In this document: piece after piece, positions 32,061 to 45,889 of the stretch | Numbering within the stretch: the stretch's first letter is position 1 | Layout: each line of letters opens with the position of its first letter | From: Schistosoma haematobium | Lineage: Eukaryota; Platyhelminthes; Trematoda; Strigeidida; Schistosomatidae | DNA: 64,000 bases | Assembly: GCF_000699445.3 (NCBI RefSeq) | Contig: NC_067195.1 | Coordinates: 56,338,465 to 56,402,464, forward strand | Direction: 5' to 3' | The notes under the pieces: model-generated | What the model saw: the letters and a program-made list of their open reading frames with translations, nothing else | Database searches by the model: none | What the model was told of the DNA's origin: nothing | Made by a program: the position numbers and the translations under genes

Positions 32061-32744
32061 CTATCCTTATTTCACGTTTGATGTTCACTGATTCAAACAA
32101 TTTATCAGCTGTTTTAAATGCAAAGCTGTAATATCTAGATGTTCTATTGACTGTGTTAGCAAAATGTAAATGCAAAATGCCTTAAGCATTAGTACATTAT
32201 TCAACGGAATACTAACTTAATTCACTATTGTCATGAGAATATGAATATAGACCTAAATCATGGTAATTACAACAAAGTATGAATAAAACACTAAATATTG
32301 ATAATCACTTACTATGAATCGCTTGTCCACTTAAAAAACATCTAAATGTTTTTATAAAAACATAATATATCAAAACTATATGTAAGGACAGTTAGTATAC
32401 CAACTATTGAAATTAGATTTACCAAATATATAGATAACTGAAAATGTTTACTTTTCATGTTTATTTCCTTGTATTAGAAAACGTCAGTTGAACTTTATCA
32501 TATCTCTGCTGTTTTTTTTAAAATTCGTCTACAGTAAATTGCTTTTACTTTATGAAAACGTTCAGATATTATCGATTAAATTAAATACATTATACATTGA
32601 ACATGATCACAGGTATAAAAGCAAAAATGTTATATAACGATATTTTATGTATCGGTATGCAATGTTTATTCAGTATATTGTATCCTTAAAATAAATTCTG
32701 TATGATTATTTTTTTTAATAAAAAGAATATTTATAAGCAAACAC
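32061..32744. other. Spacer, nothing recognised
   Basis: No supported feature. Confidence 0.5.
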
Positions 32745-32850
32745 GGATAGTGGCTAGCAGTATGCACAGCTAGCATATAAGCCAATGTGAGACTGATCAA
32801 TTGCAGTCCTAAATAACAATGGGAAGATTAAAGTAAATAATACAAAGTGA
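32745..32850 (+). mobile_element. SINE A tail fragment
   Basis: GGATAGTGGCTAGCAG, then AAGCCAATGTGAGACTGATC, then AGTCCTAAATAACAATGGGA is the 3' part of subfamily A, directly before a complete copy in the same orientation. Confidence 0.65.
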
Positions 32851-32869
32851 AATTAAACTTCACCCCATT

Positions 32870-33190
32870 GTACAAGCAAGTGGCGATCAGGACTCAATGG
32901 ATAAGTGGATAATACCGTGGCGTTTCAAGTGATGAACGATACTGAGTTCGAATCACAGAGTGAACATCAAATCTGAGATGTAGGCACATCCAACTGACGA
33001 GTCCCAGATAGGACGAAATGCGTGTCTTGGATTCCACTGCCATCCACTATCCATCTTTGCTCAGAATGCTTGTGATTTAAGACGATGTCAAGACATTCCG
33101 TAGAGTATGCATATATGCCAATAAGAGACTGATTAATTGTAGTCCTAAATAGCAGTGGGAAGATACAAGTAGAACAACACCAGGTGAATT
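32870..33190 (+). mobile_element. SINE A, near full length, inverted partner of 35897-36195
   Basis: Head with A-box-like GGACTCAATGGATAAGTGG and B-box GAGTTCGAATC, an intact hammerhead, and a tail with ATGCCAATAAGAGACTGA and CAGTGGGAAGATACAAG. About 240 bases in the middle differ at only one position by eye from the copy at 35897-36195, while other A copies differ at many positions. Confidence 0.85.
32988..33032 (+). ncRNA. Hammerhead ribozyme, all core residues intact (SINE A)
   Basis: Stem I ATCCAA/TTGGAT; core CTGACGA; stem II GTCC/GGAC with loop CAGATA; GAAA; stem III ATG/TGT through wobble pairs; cleavage triplet GTC. In other A copies stem I is ATCCAG/CTGGAT, so one pair has changed on both sides. 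Confidence 0.75.
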
Positions 33191-33502
33191 TAAATAGAAT
33201 ATTTAGATTATGAATAATGTAATTAGGTTTATCTGCAAAAAAAACAACAACTAATAAACTAACAAATTTGTTAGTGGTCATGTTGAAAGAAGAATTTCTG
33301 CCGAATTAGAAATGGATGTAATAAAGTCAAATTTAACGATTCATTAAACGTAGAAAGATAACATGAGATGATCATCTATTTCTTACCGTAGTTTACCTGA
33401 GGTTATATACTCTATATTTTTCAATTGGTTTACTTTATTTGAAAAAAAAGATTAGATATAACAACAGCAGAATTGAGAAGTGAAGCAGAATTTTATACTT
33501 AT
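33191..33502. other. Spacer, nothing recognised
   Basis: No supported feature. Confidence 0.5.
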
Positions 33503-33540
33503 ATAATAATAATAATAATAATTATTATTATTATTATTAC
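33503..33540. repeat. Self-complementary (AAT)n(ATT)n run
   Basis: About six AAT units followed by about six ATT units, forming a perfect palindrome able to extrude as a hairpin. Confidence 0.9.
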
Positions 33541-33839
33541 TAAAAAGGCATTGTTATGTAGTTTAAGAAAAGTACTGTGTATTTAGGTGTGCAGTGACCA
33601 TAAACATGATTTTATAACCTTATTTATAGATAAAGTTAAAAATAACATCTCTTCATTGAAACATTTGGATCGTTTTTTAAAGTAACATGGCTGAATACTT
33701 TTGTTGAAAAAGTAATCTGACTAATTTCCGATTTAGTGAACTTTAAACTTATCCGATATGTGATAAGTCGTAAATAGCAATGGAAGACGGTGACTTATTA
33801 TTGTAAATAAATTGAAGTTAGGAATGTGAACGATCGGTA

Positions 33840-33975
33840 GTCAGCAAAGAGATTTAAAGATTAGAGGCTTATAATAAAATTTGAAGATCTCGAGTGTGAT
33901 CCATGATGGAGTCGTGCATACTAACTGGTCAATAGTTCATAATAGGATGGAAAAGCCCTACTTTTAACAAAATGA
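33840..33975 (+). mobile_element. Degenerate SINE B-like remnant
   Basis: GATCTCGAGTGTGATCCATG, then AATAGTTCATAATAGGATGGAAAAGCC aligns loosely with the B-box-to-ribozyme part of subfamily B. Core lost. Confidence 0.3.
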
Positions 33976-34189
33976 TATTTAAAAGATAAGAGATTGTGTT
34001 ATTTGATGACAGTCCAGGGTATTTATTGAATTCTTCTTAACATGGGATGTTTGAGCAATGGGCTTCCACAACATTCCCACAGATTGAATCAGGGACATCC
34101 AAGCTTCTTGATGTGTTCATCATTTTTTGTTCACATATCCTAGTGAAAAGCCATGGCCAGTAAAGATGAATATGTTCAATGTGTGACGG

Positions 34190-34440
34190 GTGTCATCGAC
34201 TGTAATAAACAACAGTCGCGTGCTACTGTGAATAAAGTGATGTTAAAAATGTAGATAACTGGATGTTAACTCATGGTTTGAATGAACACCCTGATTGTGA
34301 AGATTGAATGTTTTATTCGTGATTTCTGATTAAATAATGAACATTTGCTGTTGGATAGTCTCCTAACAGGACAAAACGTTTGTTCAGCGCTCACTGATTT
34401 CCAGTAGTTTCGTAGTTTATATCAGTTCATAATTTAACTT
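34190..34440 (+). mobile_element. Degenerate SINE related to 25125-25470
   Basis: GTCTCCTAACAGGACAAAAC, CAGCGCTCACTGATTTCCAG and TTTATATCAGTTCAT match the ribozyme and tail of the 25125 copy. Core lost. Confidence 0.4.
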
Positions 34441-35104
34441 ATTTTTAACCTTTTATGGATTAAGTTTAATTATCTCCGTTGAATAACAGGAACTTTGATA
34501 GTGATTTTATTACTCGTTAATCCGTAGAAATAATTTTATTTTCATTATATACGCTTACAGAAGAATGCTGTAGTTTCATGTTATTCACCAGGAATGTAGT
34601 ATGCTCATATTTAAATTTACATTCATTTCATAGATTTGCATGTGTTTCATCTATTTTTCTCTATATCTGTTTGACTTGTATAAAAACTAAGTTACTCACT
34701 TATACGATGGTTGGTTCCCCAATCAAGACACATCCCATACACGCCGCAAAATTGATCATACTACCAATCCACATACCACACACAATTCATCATATGTTAT
34801 ACACACCCTCCACAATTTCTACACATGATACATATGATCTGTTGAAACAGTTTTTATGAAATATATTCATTACTAAAAATATTAGACTTTAATTTCACAT
34901 CGTTATCCAAAATTATAATTCAATTCGACCAGTTCAGGATGAACACTTAAGAAATTAATTGGAATCTTTAACCTTTTGAGCTAGATAAACTTAGAATGCA
35001 CAGGCTATTGTATTGTAATCAGTTTGTATAATTGCCATGGAGGTAAATCACTGGACAAATAATATGTATTGAGCGTTTTCGAGCTTGATTGATTATCAAA
35101 TAGA
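34441..35104. other. Spacer, nothing recognised
   Basis: Includes a C/A-rich stretch (34730-34830) with no recognised role. Confidence 0.45.
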
Positions 35105-35305
35105 AAAATATCAGTGGTCTAGTGGTTAAGCGATTACGCGCGAGAAAGATAAGTCCTGGGTTCGAATCTAGCGAGGGGCGGGATCGTGGATGCGCACTTC
35201 TGGGGAGTCCCATACCAAGACGAAACGACCGTCTAGTGCTTCCAGGTTTTCTATGGTAGTCTAGCTTCAATTGACTCATGATTTCAAATAGTGAAATTTA
35301 ATCGA
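35105..35305 (+). mobile_element. SINE B, hammerhead with one core change
   Basis: A-box GTGGTCTAGTGGTTAAGCG, B-box GGGTTCGAATC, then ribozyme region GCACTT, CTGGGGA (A6 to G), GAAA, CGTC, TAGTGC, and a tail with TCAATTGACTCATGATTTC. Confidence 0.85.
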
Positions 35306-35321
35306 TTGTTAAGTGTTTATT

Positions 35322-35695
35322 GACCTGAGATCTGACTCTAATTGGATTATATGAATAATCGTTGTTGAAAAATTGTTATCGAATTATACATCCCAGCTAC
35401 CCTCGTATATAATCATCAGATTAAATCCCGTTAATGAATAATGGAATAAAATAGGCCAAATACGAGGATAAATTTCGAATACGTATATTTCATACAATCG
35501 TTTGTCTGGATCAACAATTATATGAAATATAAGTATTCGAAATTCATTCTCGTATTTGGCTTATTTTATTCCGTTATTTACTAACGCGATTCAAGTCGAT
35601 AACTTTATACGAGGATTGACGATATACATATTTCGACAGTAATTATTTAATAACAATCATTTATACGATCTAATTAGAGTCAGATTTTGGGCCAC
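35322..35695. mobile_element. Foldback/TIR element (two half-copies, inverted)
   Basis: Ends are inverted: TGACCTGAGATCTGACTC at the left and GAGTCAGATTTTGGGCCAC at the right. The arms stay complementary far inward (for example CCAAATACGAGG against CTCGTATTTGG, and AATAATGGAATAAAATA against TATTTTATTCCG). Copies of one arm with extra internal sequence occur at 51443-51665, 56175-56446 and 58190-58438. No transposase was seen, so it is a non-autonomous DNA element; its superfamily is not determined. Confidence 0.65.
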
Positions 35696-35896
35696 TAAAG
35701 GTGGGGTTTTTTTTGTAGATACTTCATTGAAATGAGACTTTAACATGGAATGCACTAACAATTTATCAATAGAATCATTTAAGTTACTTAAGTAATTCAT
35801 TCGGTGTTTTTCAAAACATCAAAATCTAATTAAATTTAAATAAATCTTAAAATGAAAATGTATCTGTTGTAAACAAGAATTCGCACTAAATTCACA

Positions 35897-36195
35897 CGAT
35901 ATTGTTTACTTGTATCTTCCCACTGCTATTTAGGACTACAATTAATCAGTCTCTTATTGGCATATATGCATACTCTACGGAATGTCTTGATATCGTCTTA
36001 AATCACAAGCATTCTGAGCAAAGATGGATAGTGGATGGCAGTGGAATCCAAGACACGCATTTCGTCCTATCTGGGACTCGTCAGTTGGATGTGCCTACAT
36101 CTCAGATTTGATGTTCACTCTGTGATTCGAACTCAGTATCGTTCATCACTTGAAACGCCACGGTATTATCCACTTATCTACTGAGTCCTGATTGC
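35897..36195 (-). mobile_element. SINE A, near full length, inverted partner of 32870-33190
   Basis: Same order and sequence as its partner, on the other strand. The 5' ends differ slightly (GACTCAGTAGATAAGTGG here), and one base differs in the middle. Confidence 0.85.
36046..36090 (-). ncRNA. Hammerhead ribozyme, all core residues intact (SINE A)
   Basis: Sequence identical to the motif at 32988-33032: ATCCAA/TTGGAT stem I, CTGACGA, GAAA, GTC. Confidence 0.75.
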
Positions 36196-36976
36196 CAATC
36201 GCCTGTGTGACATATATATATATATACATAGTACTGTAGTGTAGTTAGGTTTTCTGAATTAAATAATCAGTTCATATAAAATAGAAGATGAAATATGAAA
36301 CCGTTTTAAAATTCACAGTCACATTTTTTTATGCAATATTCATAACTAGAATGTATAAAAAGAATGAGCAATATCTGTATTTATATTAAATAACCATTGT
36401 TAGTGTCATATTACTTGTGTTATTACGTGACAAAAGAATAAAAATAGATTATAATATTATTCTATATTGTTTATTAAAACGTTACTTCGGTAACTGATTT
36501 ATCTTAATGTAAATAAAGAATATTCTATTTGTTTAAATATTTTAGAAAAGAATATCGTTTATTTGTTGTTTTTTGTTTTTCTTACAGATACTTCTACGAA
36601 ACATTCTAGATTTTTCTAATTTTCTTTAGATTAGTCAAACGTGAAATTTTACCTTATGACCTAAATTGGATACCTTACTGAACATCATTATGTTATCTAT
36701 TAACAGGTAAACAGTAAACGTTTTTTTAACAGAAATATTCAATATATTTTGACTTGTTGATTCATTGATAATGATATAATGATACTTGAATTATTTATGT
36801 CAATTTACTAAGATGTTATATAATGCTAAGTATATTAATGTTTATCTAATGAATTGAATTTATATTGAATTTTGAACTGTAAAATAAGGAACTTTATACT
36901 GTTTATATATGTGTACTAACAAATTTATTTAGGTATGTCCTTTCATAAATGAATATTGTGAGGATTTACAAGATAT

Positions 36977-36978
<2 letters not shown>
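36196..36978. other. Spacer, nothing recognised
   Basis: No supported feature. Confidence 0.5.

Positions 36979-37020
<42 letters not shown>
36979..37020. repeat. (AT)n microsatellite
   Basis: About 41 bases of AT repeat. Confidence 0.95.
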
Positions 37021-37021
<1 letters not shown>

Positions 37022-37084
37022 TTAATTCAAGATGTTTTTCTTCCACTTAATTACTATACTTCAGAATATACATACATATAGTTT

Positions 37085-37335
37085 AATAATTGAACTCATG
37101 AGTCACTTGAAGCTACACTACTAAGAAAATCCTGGAATCACTGAACGGCCGTTTCATCTTAGTATTGGACTCCTCAGCAATGCGTATCCTGGATTCGAAT
37201 CTCGCTGGGGGCGGGATCGTGAATGCGCACTGTTGAGTAGTCCCATATTAGGACAAAACGGCCGTCCAGTGCTTCCAGGTTTTCCATAGTGGTCTAGCTT
37301 CAATTGACTCATGATTTCAACTATTGAAGAAAGAT
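37085..37335. mobile_element. Head-to-head pair of SINE B copies
   Basis: Left copy minus (37085-37190), right copy plus (37190-37335), both with full tails outward. The right copy keeps a B-box (GGATTCGAATC) but its core is TTGAGTA with AAAA; the left one has an intact core. Confidence 0.8.
37138..37183 (-). ncRNA. Hammerhead ribozyme, core intact (SINE B)
   Basis: Stem I GCATTG/CAGTGA (one G-U, one end mismatch); core CTGAGGA and GAAA; stem II GTC/GAT with G-U at its base; stem III ACG/CGT; triplet GTT, allowed by the NUH rule but usually slower than GTC. Confidence 0.6.
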
Positions 37336-39399
37336 TTTTAACATGTTTCCACAACCAGCCGCATTTAATTAAGACACAGAACACTCCTCTTCTAGGATTA
37401 TATACTGCTGTTTTGCAGGCAATCAAAATCACAGACACTAAGCTATCCTGCTACTGATGTTAACGCTGGAGAAATTGTTTTATGACAGTGATCTTGAAAT
37501 ATGGTCAGTGCTGGATGTACAGTCTACAAATAAACACCAAACATACTTATCGCTATCTTATCATGTGTCACAGCAACAGCATCAAAGGTAACTCTTTTCA
37601 CATTTCCAAGCAGACTGATTTGAATCAGTATACTCATTAAAAAAGTCAGCTCTACTTAATCAACTGATCTGTTTCGTTACAGGCTCCAAATACTATACCT
37701 AGGTATACTATAATTCTATCGACCAAACTGAATTTTACGACAACCAAGAATACTAAACTAAGCAAGTGCCATAATTATTGTTTCATTTGCACAGACATAT
37801 TACTCAAAGTAGTTAAATGTACATAATTCAGCCGATAAACCCAAAACACGAACTATAGGCCAGTCAAACTAACCTAACAGAAGACAAATGATATTGTTTT
37901 GAGACTGAAGACAACAGTCAATTGCTCGTAAAACATAGTTTACTGCACAACAAACCTTTCTTCAGTAACATTATTTACTGACGATCTATGTGAAGAAAAT
38001 TAACGATGTGATTAAACTGACAAGGCCTTGGAATATCATTCCAGCATGCAATGAACGTACAGTGTAATGCAGTCAAACGTGGCGGATAAAAATTACAACT
38101 GGAGCAAAATTCACAGCATAATCTAGTCATTTAATAAAAAATACATTATAAAATGACAAATCCCATGATTACATGAACGTAGACATGAAGGTTATTACAC
38201 TGGGTGATACATTAGGTTTACATGGAAACGTTGAGTATAAATCCCTCATTTTCTCACGCATTTTGATTAAATATTAAACTGAAAATTGGAATCATCTAAA
38301 AAGCGATCAACAAATGATAGAATTTTTTATATCCACTTACAATTTCTCTTTATATTTTAATAAAATATTGGGGATATTCCGCATTTCTTAGATAGTGGTG
38401 ATCGATTTGTTTATTCTAAATATTCAAATTATCCCGTTGTTGATAACCAAGTTTAAATCTGTAAGATATATTTTGGAGCAAAAATCTTGTGCCTGTTTTC
38501 TAAGCGACATTAGGTTTTGAGTCATTTTGCGATGTGATCATGATAGAATTTGATCAATACGATCTTAAAAGCAAACAAACGAAAGTGATAGATATTTAAG
38601 AGTAACAATCTCAGGTGAAAATAAGATTCTTGAGATAACCCAATGTATATTGATCGCACATATCAGATAAAGCACGAGATTCAAAACGTATTGAAATCAG
38701 CCGCTAAACTTATCAAGAAGTGACTCAAATCTTGGATTGTACTGTTAGTTATAATTAAGATTATGCCCAACTTACAAAGTCTATACGTTCTGAGTTAATA
38801 CTTCACCGGATGTTACAAATTATTAATATGATAGAATTATAAAGGGTATATTATTGATTATACGAACGAATAATATATATTATTTCTGAAATTCTTTTTG
38901 TATAACAATTCAAGTTCCTAAGTTAAACAATATTTGGTAAACTTTTCAATTTTTTTCAATCAATAATATGATGTAAGTTATCTTATTTAGGTTATCGGTT
39001 GTTATGGACGTTTATATCTGTTTAAGAAATTTTGTTTCATCTAAAATAGGGTCTTGAACCCAGGTAATAAATTTATTATACTCCCCCCTTACCCTCTATG
39101 TCTATATCTAAATTCCCAATATTTTTTATTAGGAAGAATAGGGTTAGTTATAATCAATATTTCCGAAAAGAAAAAAAAATTATAATGGAATTGATTATTA
39201 TAAAATAAAATAAAAAAACTCATTATTCCATAATTTCAATGGAAACCTTTTTTTGTTTCCAACAGTTTTATCATATCTCTATTAATTTCTATGATCTTTA
39301 ATTTAAATGCAAATAATATTGTTTTATAAAAAAACTAAACAAATTAGGCGTCATTATTTATAAGGAAATGGAAACTAATAAAAATTTATAATATGGTTG
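37336..39399. other. 2-kb spacer, nothing recognised
   Basis: Slightly less AT-rich between 37440 and 38100, but no frame of coding character was seen. Confidence 0.5.
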
Positions 39400-39678
39400 T
39401 GTAGTGAACACGAACACGTGGGGGGACAATCGAATGTATTTAACACAAAATTACAGGACTTGTCAATAAAATCTAACAATCAAATAGTAAATGCTTAATT
39501 TGCAAAATGTCCATCAATGGTCTCAAAATGACTCAGGCTTCATTGTTCTTGCATTTTCATACAAATTGCATTTTGTTTCCATTCTTTACTGTTTGATCCT
39601 CTTGTCTCTCTGCTGCTAGACCTTCTCTTCACAAGTAAAATCATATATTACTTATGTCAATATAAGTAGCACACAACA
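39400..39678 (-). mobile_element. Solo LTR
   Basis: About 279 bases matching 8781-9060 along the whole length, starting TGTTGTGTGCTACTTATATT on the minus strand and ending GTTCACTACA. No clear target duplication was seen. Confidence 0.7.
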
Positions 39679-40070
39679 CAGTAACATTTAGAATATTATG
39701 TATGCTTGAGCATTGCTTACTACCTACGCATATATTCAGCCTGCTAGCCTTACTATTAGTCGCTTAATTGATACGATGATTCATTCATTTCACTATGTAT
39801 ATATATGTCCATTTTATTTATGTTCATTGCACTCACTTATTTGTACTCGCTTACTCGTACTCGTATGCGCCAACTCACTGACACGCTCTCTTGCCTGATT
39901 GCTTTTTGGCACTACTCTTTCATGTTTGCTTAACATACCTATAATTTTGCATATCTATCTGTGGTCCCATAATAAACGTAATCAACACTTTGTATTCGCC
40001 TCCTAATTAATATACCGTTGAGGCGTTATCTAGTGATGGCTATCAAGACGAATTGTATACGAAGTTTAAG
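39679..40070. other. Unassigned pyrimidine-rich segment, possibly LTR-derived
   Basis: Unlike the flanks it is C/T-rich (CACTCACTTATTTGTACTCG, then CGCTTACTCGTACTCG) and has CATAATAAACG about 60 bases before an abrupt change of composition. This would fit the end of another LTR, but no second copy is in the window. Confidence 0.25.
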
Positions 40071-40133
40071 GATTCTATTGAATACCGACCATCATATATA
40101 ATTTGAATATATTAAATAATGATTTTATTTAAC

Positions 40134-40139
40134 CAAATC
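40134..40139 (-). terminator. Possible polyadenylation signal of the Di-Ras gene
   Basis: AATAAA on the minus strand, about 135 bases after the stop codon. Confidence 0.35.
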
Positions 40140-40272
40140 TAAAACAAGGAACAAATTTTCTTTTAAAGTAGTTTTTTTTTATAAATGAATAAATAATCTA
40201 TAACTTTAAGCGTAGAAAATAATTATTTTTTACAGAATAGGCATCATTATGATTCGATACAAATAATGAAGT

Positions 40273-40980
40273 TTATGCAATATCATCATTCTTATCTTTT
40301 TTCATTGTTCCCATTGATTCAGAATAAGTTTTAATGCTTAAAAATCGTTTTAATTTTGATGAAGTTTTAGTCTCTTTTGATGTACTAGCAATAGATTGTT
40401 CTTGTATTGTATTTATTTGTCTAGGCATATCTAATACATCAACAATTGATGTAGAATTATTAAAATTTGTACCATTAGTATTATTAATACCAGTGTTTAC
40501 AACACCAATTGTATTATTAGTATGTGTATCATTTGAACGACGTTTAAAAAATGATACAAAACGTGAATGTGATTTTATTTCACCTACTAATGTCATATTA
40601 CGTCGTGTTTCCATTTTTAATAATTCTTGAAAAACTTCTTTCACATTTAAATTTGATTTAGCTGATGTTTCCATAAAACCACATTTCCATTTTTGTGCTA
40701 ATGCTTTACCATGTGCTGGACTAACTTCTCGATTATCATTTTCATCGATTTTATTACCAACAAGCATAATTGGTATTTTTGGTAATTCATCCATTTTAAT
40801 TAATGCTAATTCAGTATACAATGGTTGTAATTCATCAAATGAAGCTTTGTTAGTTATGGAATATACAAGGATGAATGCATGTGCTTTATTAATACTCAAT
40901 CGTTGCATAGCTGGAAATTGATGACTGCCAGTAGTATCAGTAATTTGTAATGTGCATACTTGCCGATTACAGCTGATTAC
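40273..40980 (-). CDS. Di-Ras small GTPase, exon 2 (residues 47-281)
   Basis: Encodes most of the G domain and the C-terminus. The exon begins [20 protein letters not shown] directly after a splice acceptor (TTTTCTAG, AG at 40982-40981). It continues with [20 protein letters not shown], the guanine-binding GNKID (residues 121-125) and ETSAK (150-154), then [18 protein letters not shown] replaces the Ras DTAGQ; Di-Ras proteins with this change hydrolyse GTP slowly and stay GTP-loaded. After residue 185 the sequence departs from vertebrate Di-Ras (198-199 residues): an Asn/Thr-rich stretch (about 196-224), a Lys/Ser-rich part and the end KKDKNDDIA with TAA. There is no CAAX box for prenylation. 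Codons end mostly in A or T. Homology is very strong; membrane attachment and function are open. Confidence 0.93.
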   Translation of the reverse strand, partial: VISCNRQVCTLQITDTTGSHQFPAMQRLSINKAHAFILVYSITNKASFDELQPLYTELALIKMDELPKIPIMLVGNKIDENDNREVSPAHGKALAQKWKCGFMETSAKSNLNVKEVFQELLKMETRRNMTLVGEIKSHSRFVSFFKRRSNDTHTNNTIGVVNTGINNTNGTNFNNSTSIVDVLDMPRQINTIQEQSIASTSKETKTSSKLKRFLSIKTYSESMGTMKKDKNDDIA

Positions 40981-40982
40981 CT

Positions 40983-42695
40983 AGAAAAGATTAGAAAAAC
41001 AAACAAATGCATGAGTATGTAAACATAAAGTAAATTACTGAAGGAGATAGTAACTTCCTGTAGAAGTCCAACTACTGAATCACATATTCTTCGATTATGC
41101 AATTTATCTTCTTTTAACCAAATTAACCTTATCATCACTATTCCAAACATCAAGGACAAGTTGCAGACTAGTTTATGTAAATACTTCTACATGGTTGAAA
41201 CCCATTCATTTCTTCGTTAACGATAAAACAGTTTAAATATGCAATACAGTGTTTCATTTAAACAAATACGATTTTATTGCAAGATGTTTACTGTTGGTGA
41301 AATGTTTTATTTTCAGGGGAGTCCAAAAGAGTTTTATTAAACTTTTTGAATAATTAATTATATTACAAGCCAAATGTAATTTTACAGTAACCGTAAGCAG
41401 ATCATCACAGTTAGTAATTATTATATTGATAATTTTCTAAAGTCAATGATGAGTTCTAAATGTGACGAAACACCGCACATAACACGTTGCATTGATTAAA
41501 ATGTTCAGAAACTATTGTCTTATTGAAATGTATATTTTATCAATCATTCATATCACCTATGAAATCATTAGAATCAGTGACTGGTGAAGCGTTTAGTTAG
41601 GACTTCCCATCAATGTATACAGACCAAATCTCAGACTTTACAATGATCATGAAACCTGTAAAACAGAATGTTAATATTTTATTTCTTACGTTTTCGTCGT
41701 CAATGAGAAAAATTGATATTATGTGTGTAAATAATGAGTATAAAGGCGCAGGAAATCCTATCAGTTTATAGAGTCTACTTACTGTTATTTAGGTATCAAT
41801 GATTTAGCGTAAATGGTCAGGAGGTAAATAATTAGTTGTTCATTATAAGTGGTAACGACATGCATACTTGACGTTGTATATCACTACTCACTTAACATAG
41901 GAAAGAATATTCTGATGTCTCTGGACAGAGCTAACGGTCTCCAACTGAGATTTCTAACTGTCGTAATCCATGTGACAAATGTTGTCTTAAAACATGTTTT
42001 GAACCAAATTCATTCAAATAATTTAAAATCATATATCTATCCTTTACACGTGACATTGCTATCTGTATCAACTTGATCATACCTATAAGTAGGCATTTAT
42101 TCTGTAAATATTCTCAAAATAGAATCTGTTTCTTTGAAACAGCAAGTAAGTCCACTATTTTTCAATTCACCTCTGCGTAAAGAAGAATCAAATCAAACAT
42201 CGATATATTTTGACCATTCATGTTTAGTGTTCTAGGTTAAACTGAGTATATTCATTGTACTTTTATCTGATTGTATTTAGTCTAGACAATATGACATTGA
42301 TTATCATTTGTTTAACTAACAATTTAATGTATAGAGTAGTATAATTTCAAATGTCTCTCTTAATAGGCGATAAAAATATGATTACTGAAAACTAATAAAC
42401 AGATTTTTCATACTTACATAATTCAAAAAAAACAAAGACGAACAATTATAATTTCCGGATATAATTGTAAACATTTGCTAAATACCAGTTTAATAATTAC
42501 TGATGACTTTTTCCCTCATTATTATCTGCCTTTTTTTCCTTTTCATATCCATGTCTCCGATAATAATATCTACTTGTATTAAGTTTTATGAGTTTTAGTC
42601 AAAGCGAAATTTAATTCAACAGAACTAGAGATAGCTAAACAAACAAATAAATATTGTAATCAGAGAAGAAGAATTTTGTGGATATTTATAGTAAT
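40983..42695. other. Intron sequence, nothing recognised
   Basis: AT-rich, no supported repeat. Confidence 0.5.
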
Positions 42696-42699
42696 TTAA

Positions 42700-43025
42700 T
42701 AATTTAATTCGTGAGACAATTGAAGCTAGACCACTATGGAAAACCTGGAAGCACTGGATGGTCGTTTCGTCCTATTGTTGGACTTAACAGTGAGCACCTA
42801 CAGTCATACTTCGCGAGATTGGAACCCAGGGTCTACGAGTCCTGCGCGCGAGATCTTATCCTCTAGACCACTGAACTGACCGGCATCCAACGGTGTTTAT
42901 GTCTAACTTCGACCAATCCAATCTACTGAGGAGTCCCGTAGTAGGACAAAACGGCCTTTCATTGCTTCCACGTTTTTCTCGATGGTCTAGCTTCAATTGA
43001 CTCATGAATTTAACTATTAAATTAA
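42700..43025. mobile_element. Head-to-head pair of SINE B copies
   Basis: Left copy minus (42700-42915) with A-box (CTCTAGACCACTGAACTG), B-box (GATTGGAACCC) and a 5' part; right copy plus (42922-43025) starting exactly at the ribozyme core. Left core is shortened (TTAAG), right core has CTGAGGA but AAAA for GAAA (G12 to A). Confidence 0.8.
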
Positions 43026-43204
43026 ATATTGGCTACAAAGTTGTTAATATTTATTACAGCCTGTTGAATATGTTCAAAAAGATCTAAACTAGTTATTATT
43101 TCAAAGACAGTTTACTAATAAATATGCCAAATGTTTATTCACCTAGGTGTATAAGTTATTTGATTTGATAAATTATTTATATAGTGTTATGTACAATCTT
43201 CGTG

Positions 43205-43330
43205 GGTTGCAAAATGGATACCAGCTGGGAGCAACTGGAAGGGATCGCCCAAGACAGGGATCAGTGGAAAATGCTTGTGGGCGACCTATGCTCTTCCATG
43301 AGGAGTAACAGGCGTAATTAAGTAATTATG
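43205..43330 (+). mobile_element. RTE 3'-terminal fragment
   Basis: Encodes WEQLEGIAQDRDQWKMLVGD, then LCSSMRSNRRN and a stop, matching the end of the 21430-24634 ORF, and closes with AACAGGCGTAATTAAGTAAT, the family tail. Severe 5' truncation is usual for LINE insertions. Confidence 0.8.

Positions 43331-45889
<2,559 letters not shown>

Noticed and set aside
35902..36111. A 69-codon frame repeated at 32967-33281
   Set aside because: It lies inside SINE A copies and follows their RNA sequence; not a protein.
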